Assembly (NCBI RefSeq): GCF_002379085.1
Contig: NZ_NBZW01000008.1
Location: forward strand, 1 to 64,000
Reading direction: 5' to 3'
Source: Polaromonas sp. AET17H-212
GTDB taxonomy: Bacteria; Pseudomonadota; Gammaproteobacteria; Burkholderiales; Burkholderiaceae_C
Length of the DNA stretch: 64,000 bases
Shown here: piece after piece, positions 49,933 through 59,129 of the stretch
Numbering within the stretch: position 1 is the first letter of the stretch
Layout: each line of letters opens with the position of its first letter
Notes under the pieces: model-generated
The model's input: only the letters and a program-made list of their open reading frames with translations
The model's database searches: none
What the model was told of the DNA's origin: nothing
Made by a program: the position numbers and the translations under genes

Positions 49933-51273
49933 ATGGCCGCTCTTGACGGGACCCCTTTCGGGCAGGATGCCGATGTCCGGGCGGCGGCCCCGCTGGCCGA
50001 GCGCCTGCGCCCGAAAAACCTCGGTGAGGTGATTGGCCAGCAGCACCTGCTCGGCGAGGACATGCCGCTGCGCATTGCCTTTGAGTCGGGCCAGCCCCAC
50101 AGCTGCATCCTGTGGGGCCCGCCCGGCGTCGGTAAAACCACGATCGCACGCTTGATGGCCAGCAGTTTCGACGCTCACTTCATCACCATCTCGGCCGTGC
50201 TGGGCGGTGTCAAGGAAATCCGTGAAGCGGTCGAGCAGGCCAGCATCTGGCAGGGCCAGGGCGGCAAACGCACCATCGTGTTTGTCGACGAGGTGCACCG
50301 CTTCAACAAGAGCCAGCAGGATGCGTTCCTGCCGCATGTGGAAAGCGGCCTGTTCACCTTCATCGGCGCGACCACCGAAAACCCCTCGTTTGAAGTCAAT
50401 TCGGCCTTGCTGTCACGCGCGGCGGTGTATGTGCTGCAGCCCCTGGGCGAGGAGGATCTCAGGCAAATCATCGCCAGGGTCCTTGCCGAGAAAGCGCTGC
50501 CAGCTATCAAAAACATAGCTGCCGAGGCTGCCGACCAGCTCGTGGCCTATGCCGACGGCGATGCCCGGCGGCTGCTCAATACGCTGGAGTCGCTCAATGT
50601 GGCGGCCCAGCGCGAAAAAAAGGGCGGCAGTCTGGAGGTCACGGCGGCCTGGCTGCTCAAGGTGCTGGGCGAGCGCATGCGCCGCTACGACAAGGGCGGC
50701 GAGCAGTTCTATGACACGGTCTCGGCGCTGCACAAGTCGGTGCGCGGCTCCGACCCGGACGCTGCGCTGTACTGGCTGGTGCGCATGCTCGACGGCGGTG
50801 CCGAGCCCAAATACATGGCGCGGCGCCTGATCCGCATGGCCAGCGAGGACATCGGCCTGGCTGACCCGCGTGCGTTGCGGCTGGCGCTCGACGCCGCCGA
50901 GGTCTACGAGCGCCTGGGTTCGCCCGAGGGCGAGCTGGCGCTGGCTGAATGTGTGGTCTACCTGGCCATCGCCCCCAAGTCCAATGCGGTGTACAAGGCC
51001 TTCAACGAGGCCAGGGCACTGGTGAAAAAGGACGGCAGCCGGCCGGTGCCGCTGCACCTTCGCAATGCGCCGACCCAGCTCATGAAAGAGCTCGATTACG
51101 GCAAGAACTACCGGTATGCCCATGACGAGGAGGGCGGCTTTGCCGCCGGCGAAAGCTACTTCCCCGACGGCATGCCGGTGCCGGTGTTTTACCGTCCGGT
51201 GAACCGGGGTCTGGAGATCAGGATTGGTGATAAGTTGAATGAGCTGAAGTTGATGAACAAGCAGAAAAACTAA
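49933..51273 (+). CDS. rarA: Replication-associated recombination protein A (RarA/MgsA)
   Basis: 446-residue AAA+ ATPase related to clamp-loader subunits that acts at stalled forks. Walker A is GPPGVGKTT (about 62-70), Walker B is IVFVDEVHRFNKSQ, and sensor 1 lies in GATTENPSFE. The C-terminal MgsA region contains AVRGSDPDAALYWLVRML-like and RASEDIGLADP-like segments. It starts 19 bp after lolA. A dispersed repeat core lies at codons 191-196 (AIKNIA) between the AAA+ core and the lid segment DGDARRLLN. Confidence 0.96.
   Translation: MAALDGTPFGQDADVRAAAPLAERLRPKNLGEVIGQQHLLGEDMPLRIAFESGQPHSCILWGPPGVGKTTIARLMASSFDAHFITISAVLGGVKEIREAVEQASIWQGQGGKRTIVFVDEVHRFNKSQQDAFLPHVESGLFTFIGATTENPSFEVNSALLSRAAVYVLQPLGEEDLRQIIARVLAEKALPAIKNIAAEAADQLVAYADGDARRLLNTLESLNVAAQREKKGGSLEVTAAWLLKVLGERMRRYDKGGEQFYDTVSALHKSVRGSDPDAALYWLVRMLDGGAEPKYMARRLIRMASEDIGLADPRALRLALDAAEVYERLGSPEGELALAECVVYLAIAPKSNAVYKAFNEARALVKKDGSRPVPLHLRNAPTQLMKELDYGKNYRYAHDEEGGFAAGESYFPDGMPVPVFYRPVNRGLEIRIGDKLNELKLMNKQKN
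50460..50519 (-). repeat. Dispersed dyad repeat A, copy 8 (inside rarA)
   Basis: Core GCTATCAAAAACATAGC at 50503-50519. The minus-strand arm reads TGGCAGCGCTTTCTC, GGCAAGGACCCTGG, CGATGATTTG, weaker than other arms. It encodes Ala-Ile-Lys-Asn-Ile-Ala. Confidence 0.6.
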
Positions 51274-51537
51274 TGGAAAACAAAACCTGCTGATAAAGCC
51301 TGATTCGGTTCGATAAATACGCTATCTCGAGGGTAAACCCCGCGAAAACCGGCTTGCTGGCCCGTTTCTCGCTAGAGACGCATGGCTACAATTTGCGGAT
51401 TAGCTCGCCACCCAATCCAGTTGTCATCTGGTGTTGATAGGCGGGCTTTTTGTTAACTCACACGGCCTCATGGTGATCCCAGGAGGTTCGTGGCCGCCAG
51501 GCGGAGTTGACAATTTCAACCAATCGGAGACTGAGTT
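51274..51537. other. Intergenic region upstream of livH
   Basis: 264 bp, more AT-rich than its surroundings, presumably holding the liv promoter. A TACAAT hexamer (51387-51392) lies in it, but I see no well-spaced -35 element, so I do not call a promoter. No gene is visible. Confidence 0.5.
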
Positions 51538-52467
51538 ATGGAAGTTTTGCTTCAGCAGATCATCAACGGGCTGGTGCTGGGCAGCATGTATGCCCTGGTC
51601 GCCCTGGGCTACACCATGGTGTACGGCATCATCAACCTGATCAACTTCGCGCACGGCGAGGTGCTGATGGTGGGGGCGCTGACCAGCTGGACCATCATCG
51701 TCTGGATGCAGGAGGCCATGCCGGGCACGCCGGGCTGGATCATCCTGGTGATCTCGCTGCTGATCGCCTTCGTGGTGTGCGGTGCGCTCAATTTTGCGAT
51801 TGAAAAAATCGCCTACCGGCCGCTGCGTAACTCGCCCAAGCTGGCACCCCTGATCACCGCCATCGGCATGTCCATTCTGCTGCAGACCCTGGCCATGATC
51901 ATCTGGAAGCCCAATTACAAGCCTTACCCGACCCTGCTGCCATCCGAGCCGCTGCAAATCGGCGGCGCCGTGATCACCGTCACGCAAATCTTCATCCTGG
52001 CTGCCACCGCCGTCTCGCTGTCCATCCTGATGTACCTGGTCAACTACACGCGGCTGGGCCGGGCGATGCGCGCCACCGCCGAGAACCCGCGTGTGGCCGC
52101 CTTGATGGGCGTCAAACCCGACACCGTCATCTCGGCGACCTTCATCATCGGCGCCGTGCTCGCGGCGCTGGCCGGCGTGATGTACGCGTCCAACTACGGC
52201 ACGGTGCAGCACACCATGGGCTTTCTGCCCGGCCTCAAGGCCTTCACCGCCGCGGTGTTCGGCGGCATCGGCAACCTCGGCGGTGCGGTGCTGGGCGGCA
52301 TTCTGCTGGGGCTGATCGAAGCCATTGGCGCCGGCTACATTGGCCCGCTGACCGGTGGCGTGCTGGGCAGCCAGTACTCGGACATCTTCGCCTTTATCGT
52401 GCTTATTTTTGTGCTCACGCTGCGGCCTTCAGGGCTGCTCGGGGAACGTGTGGCGGACAGGGCCTAG
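51538..52467 (+). CDS. livH: Branched-chain amino acid ABC transporter permease LivH
   Basis: 309 residues with about eight membrane helices. Family segments: INGLVLGSMYALVALGYTMV, GIINLINFAHGEVLMVGA, GRAMRATAENPRVAALMGV (EAA-type loop) and GLKAFTAAVFGGIGNLGGAV. It pairs with LivM to form the channel for leucine/isoleucine/valine or related amides. First gene of livHMGF; no binding-protein gene is adjacent. Confidence 0.96.
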   Translation: MEVLLQQIINGLVLGSMYALVALGYTMVYGIINLINFAHGEVLMVGALTSWTIIVWMQEAMPGTPGWIILVISLLIAFVVCGALNFAIEKIAYRPLRNSPKLAPLITAIGMSILLQTLAMIIWKPNYKPYPTLLPSEPLQIGGAVITVTQIFILAATAVSLSILMYLVNYTRLGRAMRATAENPRVAALMGVKPDTVISATFIIGAVLAALAGVMYASNYGTVQHTMGFLPGLKAFTAAVFGGIGNLGGAVLGGILLGLIEAIGAGYIGPLTGGVLGSQYSDIFAFIVLIFVLTLRPSGLLGERVADRA

Positions 52468-52477
52468 GAGAACCTCG

Positions 52478-53566
52478 ATGAAAACCAAAAAAATCGTCAC
52501 TTTTCTCATCGTCGCGGCGGCCCTGCTGGTGCTGCCCTTGTTGCTGCAGCAGGGCGGCAACGCCTGGGTGCGCATTGTCGACATGGCCCTGCTCTATGTC
52601 CTGCTGGCCCTGGGCCTGAACATCGTGGTGGGTTACGCCGGCCTGCTGGACCTCGGCTACGTGGCTTTCTTTGCGGTGGGTGCCTATTTGTATGCCTTGC
52701 TCGCTTCGCCGCATTTGGCCGATGCCTTTCCCTTCATAGCTGCCAATTTCCCAAATGGCCTGCACCTGCCGATCTGGGCCGTCATTCCGATGGCGGCGGC
52801 CCTCGCCGGTCTTTTCGGCGTGCTGCTGGGCGCCCCCACGCTGAAGCTGCGTGGCGACTACCTGGCCATCGTCACGCTGGGTTTTGGCGAAATCATCCGC
52901 GTGTTCCTGAACAACCTGGACCGTCCCATCAACCTGACCAACGGGCCCAAGGGCATCAGCCAGATCGACTCGATGAAGTTCTTCGGGTTCGACCTGGGCA
53001 AGACGCATGACTTCTTCGGCATCGAGTTCACCTCGGTGTCGATGTACTACTACCTCTTTCTGGTGCTGGTCATCGTGTCGGTGGTCATCTGCCACCGGCT
53101 GGAGAACTCGCGCATCGGCCGCGCCTGGATGGCGATTCGCGAAGACGAGATCGCGGCCAAGGCCATGGGCATCAACACCCGCAACCTCAAGCTGCTGGCC
53201 TTCGGCATGGGTGCGACCTTTGGCGGCGTGTCCGGCTCCATGTTTGCCGCCTTCCAGGGTTTTGTCTCGCCTGAGTCCTTCAGCCTGATGGAGTCGGTCA
53301 TGATTGTGGCCATGGTGGTGCTCGGCGGCATCGGCCACCTGCCGGGTGTCATTCTCGGCGCGTTGCTGCTGGCCGCGCTGCCGGAAGTGCTGCGCCACGT
53401 GGCCGGTCCGCTGCAGGCCATGACGGGCGGCCGCCTCGACTCCGCCATCCTGCGCCAGCTGCTGATTGCGCTGGCCATGATCACCATCATGCTGTCCAGG
53501 CCGCGCGGCCTGTGGCCGGCGCCCGACCACGGCAAATCGCTGGTCAACACCGGCAGCGGAAAATAA
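52478..53566 (+). CDS. livM: Branched-chain amino acid ABC transporter permease LivM
   Basis: 362 residues. It has LALGLNIVVGYAGLLDLGYV and LKLRGDYLAIVTLGFGEIIR, the conserved LivM segments, and the loop RAWMAIREDEIAAKAMGI. ATG 52478 follows livH by 10 bp with TAGGAG as ribosome site. Livers of the family mostly import branched-chain amino acids, sometimes urea or amides. Confidence 0.96.
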   Translation: MKTKKIVTFLIVAAALLVLPLLLQQGGNAWVRIVDMALLYVLLALGLNIVVGYAGLLDLGYVAFFAVGAYLYALLASPHLADAFPFIAANFPNGLHLPIWAVIPMAAALAGLFGVLLGAPTLKLRGDYLAIVTLGFGEIIRVFLNNLDRPINLTNGPKGISQIDSMKFFGFDLGKTHDFFGIEFTSVSMYYYLFLVLVIVSVVICHRLENSRIGRAWMAIREDEIAAKAMGINTRNLKLLAFGMGATFGGVSGSMFAAFQGFVSPESFSLMESVMIVAMVVLGGIGHLPGVILGALLLAALPEVLRHVAGPLQAMTGGRLDSAILRQLLIALAMITIMLSRPRGLWPAPDHGKSLVNTGSGK

Positions 53567-53576
53567 GGGCAAGGCC

Positions 53577-54344
<768 letters not shown>

Positions 54345-54358
54345 AGGAAATCAAGAAC

Positions 54359-55087
54359 ATGGCCACCACAAGTCATACCACCCTGCTCAAAGTCACCGGC
54401 CTCAAAGTGGCCTACGGCGGCATCCAGGCGGTCAAGGGCGTCGATTTCGAAGTCAAGGAGGGTGAACTGGTCACGCTGATCGGCTCCAACGGCGCCGGCA
54501 AGACCACCACCATGAAAGCCATCACCGGCACGCAGCCGCTGCTCGACGGCGACATCGAATACCTGGGCAAAAGCATCAAGGGCCAGGGCGCCTGGGACCT
54601 GGTCAAGGAAGGCCTGGCCATGGTGCCGGAAGGCCGCGGCGTGTTCACCCGCATGACCATCACGGAAAACCTGCAGATGGGCGCCTACATCCGCAACGAC
54701 AAGGCCGAAATCGCTGCTGACATGGAAAAGATGTTTACGCTGTTCCCGCGCCTGCGCGAACGCAAGGACCAGCTCGCCGGCACCATGTCCGGCGGCGAAC
54801 AGCAGATGCTGGCCATGGGGCGTGCGCTCATGAGCCGTCCCCGCGTCTTGCTGCTCGACGAACCGTCCATGGGCCTGAGTCCCATCATGGTCGACAAGAT
54901 TTTTGAAGTCGTCAGGGACGTGTCGGCGCAGGGCGTCACCGTGCTGCTGGTCGAACAGAACGCCAGCCGGGCCCTGGGCATTGCCGACCGCGGTTATGTC
55001 ATGGAGTCGGGCCTGGTCACGATGAATGGCGAGGCGAAGGCCTTGCTGGACGATCCGCGGGTGAGGGCGGCTTACCTGGGGGAGTGA
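54359..55087 (+). CDS. livF: Branched-chain amino acid ABC transporter ATP-binding protein LivF
   Basis: 242-residue ABC ATPase. Walker A is GSNGAGKTT, the family segment AMVPEGRGVFTRMTITENL is present, the signature is MSGGEQQMLAMGRAL and Walker B VLLLDEPSMGLS. ATG 54359 has AAGGAAA upstream; an alternative TTG at 54341 would overlap livG. It ends the livHMGF operon; a dispersed repeat follows the stop. Confidence 0.96.
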   Translation: MATTSHTTLLKVTGLKVAYGGIQAVKGVDFEVKEGELVTLIGSNGAGKTTTMKAITGTQPLLDGDIEYLGKSIKGQGAWDLVKEGLAMVPEGRGVFTRMTITENLQMGAYIRNDKAEIAADMEKMFTLFPRLRERKDQLAGTMSGGEQQMLAMGRALMSRPRVLLLDEPSMGLSPIMVDKIFEVVRDVSAQGVTVLLVEQNASRALGIADRGYVMESGLVTMNGEAKALLDDPRVRAAYLGE

Positions 55088-55090
55088 TTC

Positions 55091-55151
55091 TTCAGGGTTT
55101 TGTGCGCCTGGCCCTTGTGCGGTGGGCGCAAGCAGCTATTTAATTCATAGC
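55091..55151 (-). repeat. Dispersed dyad repeat A, copy 9 (after livF)
   Basis: Core GCTATTTAATTCATAGC at 55135-55151. The minus-strand arm reads TGCTTGCGCCCACCG, CACAAGGGCCAGGCGC. It begins 3 bp past the livF stop. Confidence 0.78.
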
Positions 55152-55166
55152 GCGATCTGATGCCAA

Positions 55167-55234
55167 CCCTTCGGGCTGACCTGTCAACGCCTGTTTGAAC
55201 TGTGGCGATCCTTCGGCAGGCTCCGGGCGAACGG
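55167..55234 (-). repeat. Short dispersed motif C, two degenerate copies
   Basis: CCTTCGGGCTGACCTGTCAA (inverted form) and CCTTCGGCAGGCTCCGGGCG (direct form), related to the motif at 17731. With copy 9 of repeat A it forms a composite block repeated on the other side of the Bug gene. Confidence 0.5.
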
Positions 55235-55327
55235 GCTGCGGCGCTTCAATGACCCGCATGGGCCCTGGCGCATGAGCTAGGGAATGCCACGGTGACCCCG
55301 GTTCCCGGTTTTGCCACAATCGGGGCC

Positions 55328-56320
55328 ATGAAAACATCATGCCTCCCTTCTTTCGCAGCCCGCGCGCTGGCCGCGGCCGCCATCGCCGTGCTGGCCCTGT
55401 CGTCCCCTCTCGCCGTGGCGCAACCCAAGGTCATGCGCATCATCGTGCCCTATGCCCCCGGCGGCCCGATCGACGTGACCGCGCGCCTCATGGCCGAGCG
55501 CGTCAAGGACACCCTGGGCACCGTGATCATTGAAAACCGTCCCGGTGGCGGCGGCAACATCGGCGCCGATGTGGTGGCCAAAGCCGCGCCCGACGGTCTG
55601 ACCATCGGCATTGCCGCCGTGGCCACCCACGCCATCAATCCGTGGCTTTACAGCAAGATGCCGTACAACGCCGCCACCGACTTTGCGCCCATCACGCAGA
55701 TGCTGCGCGTGCCGAACGTGCTGGTGATGAACGCCGACACCGCCAAACGCCTGAACATCCACACACTGGCGGACCTGATCGCCTACGCCAAAGCCAACCC
55801 GGGCAAACTCAACTACGCCAGCGGCGGCAACGGCAGTGCGGGCCACCTGGCCGGCGAGATGTTCAAGAAGGAAGCCGGCATTTTTGCGCTGCACATTCCC
55901 TACAACGGCGGCAACCCGGCGCAGCTCGCGCTGCTCAGCGGCCAGGTCGATTTCAATTTCGACAACTTGGCAACCGCCTCCGCCAACATCAAGGCCGGCA
56001 AACTCAAGGCGCTGGCCGTGACCACCGAAAAGCGCAGTGCCGCGCTGCCCGAGGTGCCGGCCGTGGCCGAAACGCTGAAGGGTTTTGCCATCGACACCTG
56101 GTGGGGCCTGGTGGCCCCGGCCGCCACACCGAAAGACGTGGTCGTCAAACTGAACCAGGCTTTTGTGGCTGCCCTCAACTCGCCGGAAGCCAAAACCCGC
56201 TTTGCCGCGCTGCTGGCCGAGCCCGTGGCGAGCTCACCGGAACAGTTTGGCGCTTTCATGAAAAGCGAGCTGGCCAAGTATGAGAAGGTGGTGAAGGCTT
56301 CCGGGGCGCGAGTGGATTGA
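55328..56320 (+). CDS. Bug/TctC-family periplasmic solute-binding protein (orphan)
   Basis: 330 residues from ATG 55328, with a signal peptide (FAARALAAAAIAVLALSSP, cleavage near AVAQ) and Bug motifs: IVPYAPGGPIDVTARLMAE, IIENRPGGGGNIGADVVA, LNYASGGNGSAGHLAGEMF. It is not next to any Tct permease. Repeat A and motif C copies flank it on both sides in the same orientation, so it may be an inserted or mobile cassette. It could serve the TctAB permease elsewhere. Ligand unknown. Confidence 0.9.
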   Translation: MKTSCLPSFAARALAAAAIAVLALSSPLAVAQPKVMRIIVPYAPGGPIDVTARLMAERVKDTLGTVIIENRPGGGGNIGADVVAKAAPDGLTIGIAAVATHAINPWLYSKMPYNAATDFAPITQMLRVPNVLVMNADTAKRLNIHTLADLIAYAKANPGKLNYASGGNGSAGHLAGEMFKKEAGIFALHIPYNGGNPAQLALLSGQVDFNFDNLATASANIKAGKLKALAVTTEKRSAALPEVPAVAETLKGFAIDTWWGLVAPAATPKDVVVKLNQAFVAALNSPEAKTRFAALLAEPVASSPEQFGAFMKSELAKYEKVVKASGARVD

Positions 56321-56327
56321 TTTTATT

Positions 56328-56388
56328 GAGAGGCGTTTGAGGCTCTGGCCCTTATTCCACGGGCGCAAGAAGCTATTGAATTAATAGC
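56328..56388 (-). repeat. Dispersed dyad repeat A, copy 10 (after orphan Bug gene)
   Basis: Core GCTATTGAATTAATAGC at 56372-56388. The minus-strand arm reads TTCTTGCGCCCGTGG, AATAAGGGCCAGAGCC, TCAAAC. It closely parallels copy 9. Confidence 0.8.
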
Positions 56389-56399
56389 GTTTCCATGCG

Positions 56400-56430
56400 C
56401 CGTTCGGGCTGAACCTGTCGAAGCCTGTTC
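56400..56430 (-). repeat. Short dispersed motif C
   Basis: CCGTTCGGGCTGAACCTGTC followed by GAAGCCTGTTC, the inverted form of TTCGACAGG-type motif C. Confidence 0.55.
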
Positions 56431-56917
56431 AAGCTTGCGAGTTGGAGGGTCTTCCAATAAGCCGGGGGTTGCCCGGCGGCAACTCACTTTTCTTTTGCGT
56501 CGCCACGGCCAAAAGAAAAGTAAGCAAAAGAAAAGGCGACCCGATGGTCTGGGTCCCCTGCGCTGCGCTTCGGGGCAACCTCCGGTGCTCGCCTAAAGTG
56601 GGGTCGAGCTCGAACTCGCCTTCGGCTCAGACAATCGCTCGCCCTGATCCACTTTCGGCTGTGCTCCTCGGCCCAGCCCGACGGGTGGGGGAACAAAGAC
56701 AAATACCAAACACCGAATGCGGGGAGCCATGACGCGCGCAGCGCGTCATGGCGGAGTCAAGCAGCCGTCATGTTTGCACGCGAGCGCAGCACACGCGGCC
56801 ACATGAAGTCCCCCGCCATCGCCCAGCGGGGCGAGGGGCGGGGGGAGGGAGTGGGGAGTTGCTCCTACTGCCCCCATGCCGACCACTAACGGAGCGTGAC
56901 GCCAGCGGCGGAAAAAT
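56431..56917. other. Gene-free region with repeat-like sequence
   Basis: No credible gene. A perfect 12-bp inverted repeat CTTTTCTTTTGC / GCAAAAGAAAAG (56487-56498 and 56524-56535) precedes GGCGACCCGATGG. This 'AAAAGAAAAGTAAGCAAAAG' type sequence is one I recall as a common proteobacterial intergenic repeat. A second perfect hairpin, CATGACGCGC-GCA-GCGCGTCATG, lies at 56728-56750. The rest (56760-56917) is purine-rich filler with no clear signal. Short open frames here look spurious. Confidence 0.55.
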
Positions 56918-57961
56918 TCAGGCCAGCGCTTTGGCCTTGTCCGCCTCAGTAGTAAACGAGTCCGCAAAAAACTCTTCCGGCGGCAGGCCGCCGATCGCGC
57001 TGTAGTCGGCGCGGGCCGAGTCCACCACGATAGGCGCCCCGCAGGCATAGACCTGGTGGCCCGAGAGGTCGGGGAAGTCTTCCAGCACCGACTTGTGCAC
57101 GAAACCGGTGCGGCCCGTCCAGTTGTCTTCCGGCAGCGCGTTGGAGATCACCGGCACATACGTCAGGTTGGGCATTTCTGCGACCTTGGCCATCACCCAG
57201 TCGTTCATGTACAGGTCGGCCGGGCGGCGGCCACCCCAGTACAGCACCGCGGGCCGGGTGATGCCCTTGAACTGCATGTGTTCGATCAGCGCCTTGATGG
57301 GCGCAAAGCCCGTGCCCGAGGCCAGCAGCACCATGGGTTTGTCGCTGTCTTCGCGCAGGAAGAAGCTGCCGTAAGGCCCTTCAATGCGCAGGATGTCTTT
57401 TTCCTTCATGGTGCCGAACACCTGCTCGGTGAATTTGCCGCCCGGCATGTGGCGGATGTGCAGTTCGATGCCCGGGTTGTCCAGCTGCGTGTGCGGCGCA
57501 TTGGCCATGGAGTAGCTGCGGCGGTCGCCGTCGCGCAGCAAAAACTCCACGTACTGGCCGGCGTGGTACTTGAACACATCGCTGGCCGGCAGTTGCAGGC
57601 GGATCACGATCACGTCGTGCGAGGCGCGCGCCAGGCTGCTCACGCGGGCCGGCATTTTCTTGATCGGGAAGGCGCTTTCGTCGGTCACCTGGCGCGACTC
57701 CAGCACCACGTCGGTCTGCGCCACGCCGCAGCAGGTCAGGATGAACCCCGCGGCTTCTTCCTCGTGCGACAGTGCCTTGAGCTGGTGCGGGCCGTGCACC
57801 ACCGTGCCTTCGATCTTTTTGCACTTGCAGGAACCGCAGGCGCCGTCCTTGCAGCCGTAGGGCATGCCGATGCCCTGGCGGATGGCCGCGGCCAGCAGCG
57901 CTTCGTCGGGGTTGGCGGTGAACGAGCGGCCGCTGGGCAGCACGGTGACGTTGAAAGTCAT
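56918..57961 (-). CDS. 2Fe-2S/FAD/NAD oxidoreductase (CDP-6-deoxy-glucoseen reductase-like)
   Basis: 347 residues in three modules. A plant-type ferredoxin has Cys37, Cys42, Cys45 (YGCKDGACGSCKC) and Cys77/78. The FAD domain has RRSYSMANAP. The NAD(P) domain has LASGTGFAPIKALIEHM and ends in a typical CGAP motif. This is the architecture of reductase components such as AscD/phenol hydroxylase reductases; the catalytic partner is not nearby. ATG 57961 is chosen because upstream in-frame residues are not conserved. Confidence 0.9.
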   Translation of the reverse strand: MTFNVTVLPSGRSFTANPDEALLAAAIRQGIGMPYGCKDGACGSCKCKKIEGTVVHGPHQLKALSHEEEAAGFILTCCGVAQTDVVLESRQVTDESAFPIKKMPARVSSLARASHDVIVIRLQLPASDVFKYHAGQYVEFLLRDGDRRSYSMANAPHTQLDNPGIELHIRHMPGGKFTEQVFGTMKEKDILRIEGPYGSFFLREDSDKPMVLLASGTGFAPIKALIEHMQFKGITRPAVLYWGGRRPADLYMNDWVMAKVAEMPNLTYVPVISNALPEDNWTGRTGFVHKSVLEDFPDLSGHQVYACGAPIVVDSARADYSAIGGLPPEEFFADSFTTEADKAKALA

Positions 57962-58026
57962 ACTGGTTATCCTCTGACGTAATCCTGTTTTTATAACTCT
58001 GGCTGTTTTCAGCAGATTCCCCAATT

Positions 58027-58962
58027 TTGCCCTCAAACCAAAGTCCCCTCGGCGCCCTGCCTTCGCGCTTTCGCCGCCAGCGTATTCTGATCATCGGCTG
58101 CGGCGACGTCGGCCTGCGTGTCGCACGCCAGCTGGCGCCGCGTGTGCGCCTGCTGGCCCTGACCTCGTCGCCCGAGCGCCGCCCTGAACTGCGCGCCCGG
58201 CACATCACGCCGCTGGCCGGCAACCTGGACCAGCCCGCGACCCTGCGGCGGCTGGCCGGGCTGGCCACCCGCGTGGTCCACCTGGCCCCGCCACCCGGCG
58301 AGAACCTGCCCGACTGGCGCCGCGACCCGCGCACGCTGGCCCTGCTGCGCGTTTTGCGCCTGCGCGGCCTGCCGCAAGCGGTGGTGTACGGCTCGACCAG
58401 CGGCGTGTACGGCGATTGCCAGGGCGAATGGGCCAGCGAAACCCGCCCCGTGAACCCGCACACGCCGCGCGCCTGGCGCCGCGTTGATGCCGAGTCGCAA
58501 CTGCGCTTTTTTGGCCGTTCCAGCGGTGTGCGCGTGCACACGCTGCGCATTCCGGGCATTTACGCCCCCGATCGCGAGGGCGGCACGCCGCACGGCCGCC
58601 TGCTCAAGGGCACGCCGGTGCTGGCGCCCGCCGACGACGTGTTCACCAACCACATCCATGCCGACGACCTGGCACGCGCCTGCGTGGCGGCCCTGTGGCG
58701 CGGCAAACCGCAGCGCACCACCAATGCCAGCGACGACACCGAGCTGAAGATGGGCGACTACTTTGACCTCGCGGCCGACCTGTACAGCCTGCCGCGCCCG
58801 CCGCGGGTGGCACGCAGCACCGCGCAGGACGAGTTGCCTCTGATGCTGCTGAGTTTCATGAGCGAGTCGCGCCGGCTCGACAACACGCGCCTGAAGCAGG
58901 AGCTGAGGCTGCACCTGTGTTACCCCACGGTGGCACAGGGTTTGATGCTACAAAAAGAGTAG
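58027..58962 (+). CDS. NAD-dependent epimerase/dehydratase-like SDR (YeeZ-like)
   Basis: 311 residues starting at TTG 58027. An N-terminal dinucleotide fold has ILIIGCGDVGLRVARQL. VYGSTSGVYGD has the serine region, but the atypical SDR lacks a clear YxxxK. FTNHIHADDLARACVAAL is a conserved extended-SDR segment. Resembles YeeZ-type proteins of unknown substrate. The final codons (Leu-Gln-Lys-Glu-stop) lie inside a dispersed repeat core, so the natural C-terminus was probably replaced. It diverges from the ferredoxin reductase gene with 65 bp between starts. Confidence 0.85.
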   Translation: MPSNQSPLGALPSRFRRQRILIIGCGDVGLRVARQLAPRVRLLALTSSPERRPELRARHITPLAGNLDQPATLRRLAGLATRVVHLAPPPGENLPDWRRDPRTLALLRVLRLRGLPQAVVYGSTSGVYGDCQGEWASETRPVNPHTPRAWRRVDAESQLRFFGRSSGVRVHTLRIPGIYAPDREGGTPHGRLLKGTPVLAPADDVFTNHIHADDLARACVAALWRGKPQRTTNASDDTELKMGDYFDLAADLYSLPRPPRVARSTAQDELPLMLLSFMSESRRLDNTRLKQELRLHLCYPTVAQGLMLQKE

Positions 58963-59004
58963 CTTTCTGCGCCGGCCGGGCAAGGGCGGGAGGTCATTTT
59001 CATT
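58947..59004 (+). repeat. Dispersed dyad repeat A, copy 11 (supplies a stop codon)
   Basis: Core GCTACAAAAAGAGTAGC at 58947-58963 contains the last codons and the TAG stop (58960-58962) of the SDR gene. The arm is TTTCTGCGCCGGCC, GGGCAAGGGCGGGAGG, TCATTTTC. Confidence 0.78.
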
Positions 59005-59129
59005 ACAGTGAATAGGGCCCTGTTTTGCGCGCTTTTCAGCGCTATCCTGCCCGACCTTTCTTGCTACCGTGCATGGGTCTGGCCTCTCCCGCGTTTTGAG
59101 ACGGAAGCGGCCCGCAGGAGGCGACACAC

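Noticed and set aside
51354..51392. TTGCTG and TACAAT as a liv promoter
   Set aside because: The 27-bp spacing is far from 17 bp; no other good -35 is visible.
52724..52740. GCCTTTCCCTTCATAGC in livM, same length as the repeat A core
   Set aside because: Only one half matches, there is no arm, and the encoded FIAANFPNG fits the normal LivM sequence I recall.
56442..56732. 96-codon open frame downstream of the orphan Bug gene
   Set aside because: It crosses hairpins and repeat-like sequence, with no domain and no ribosome site.
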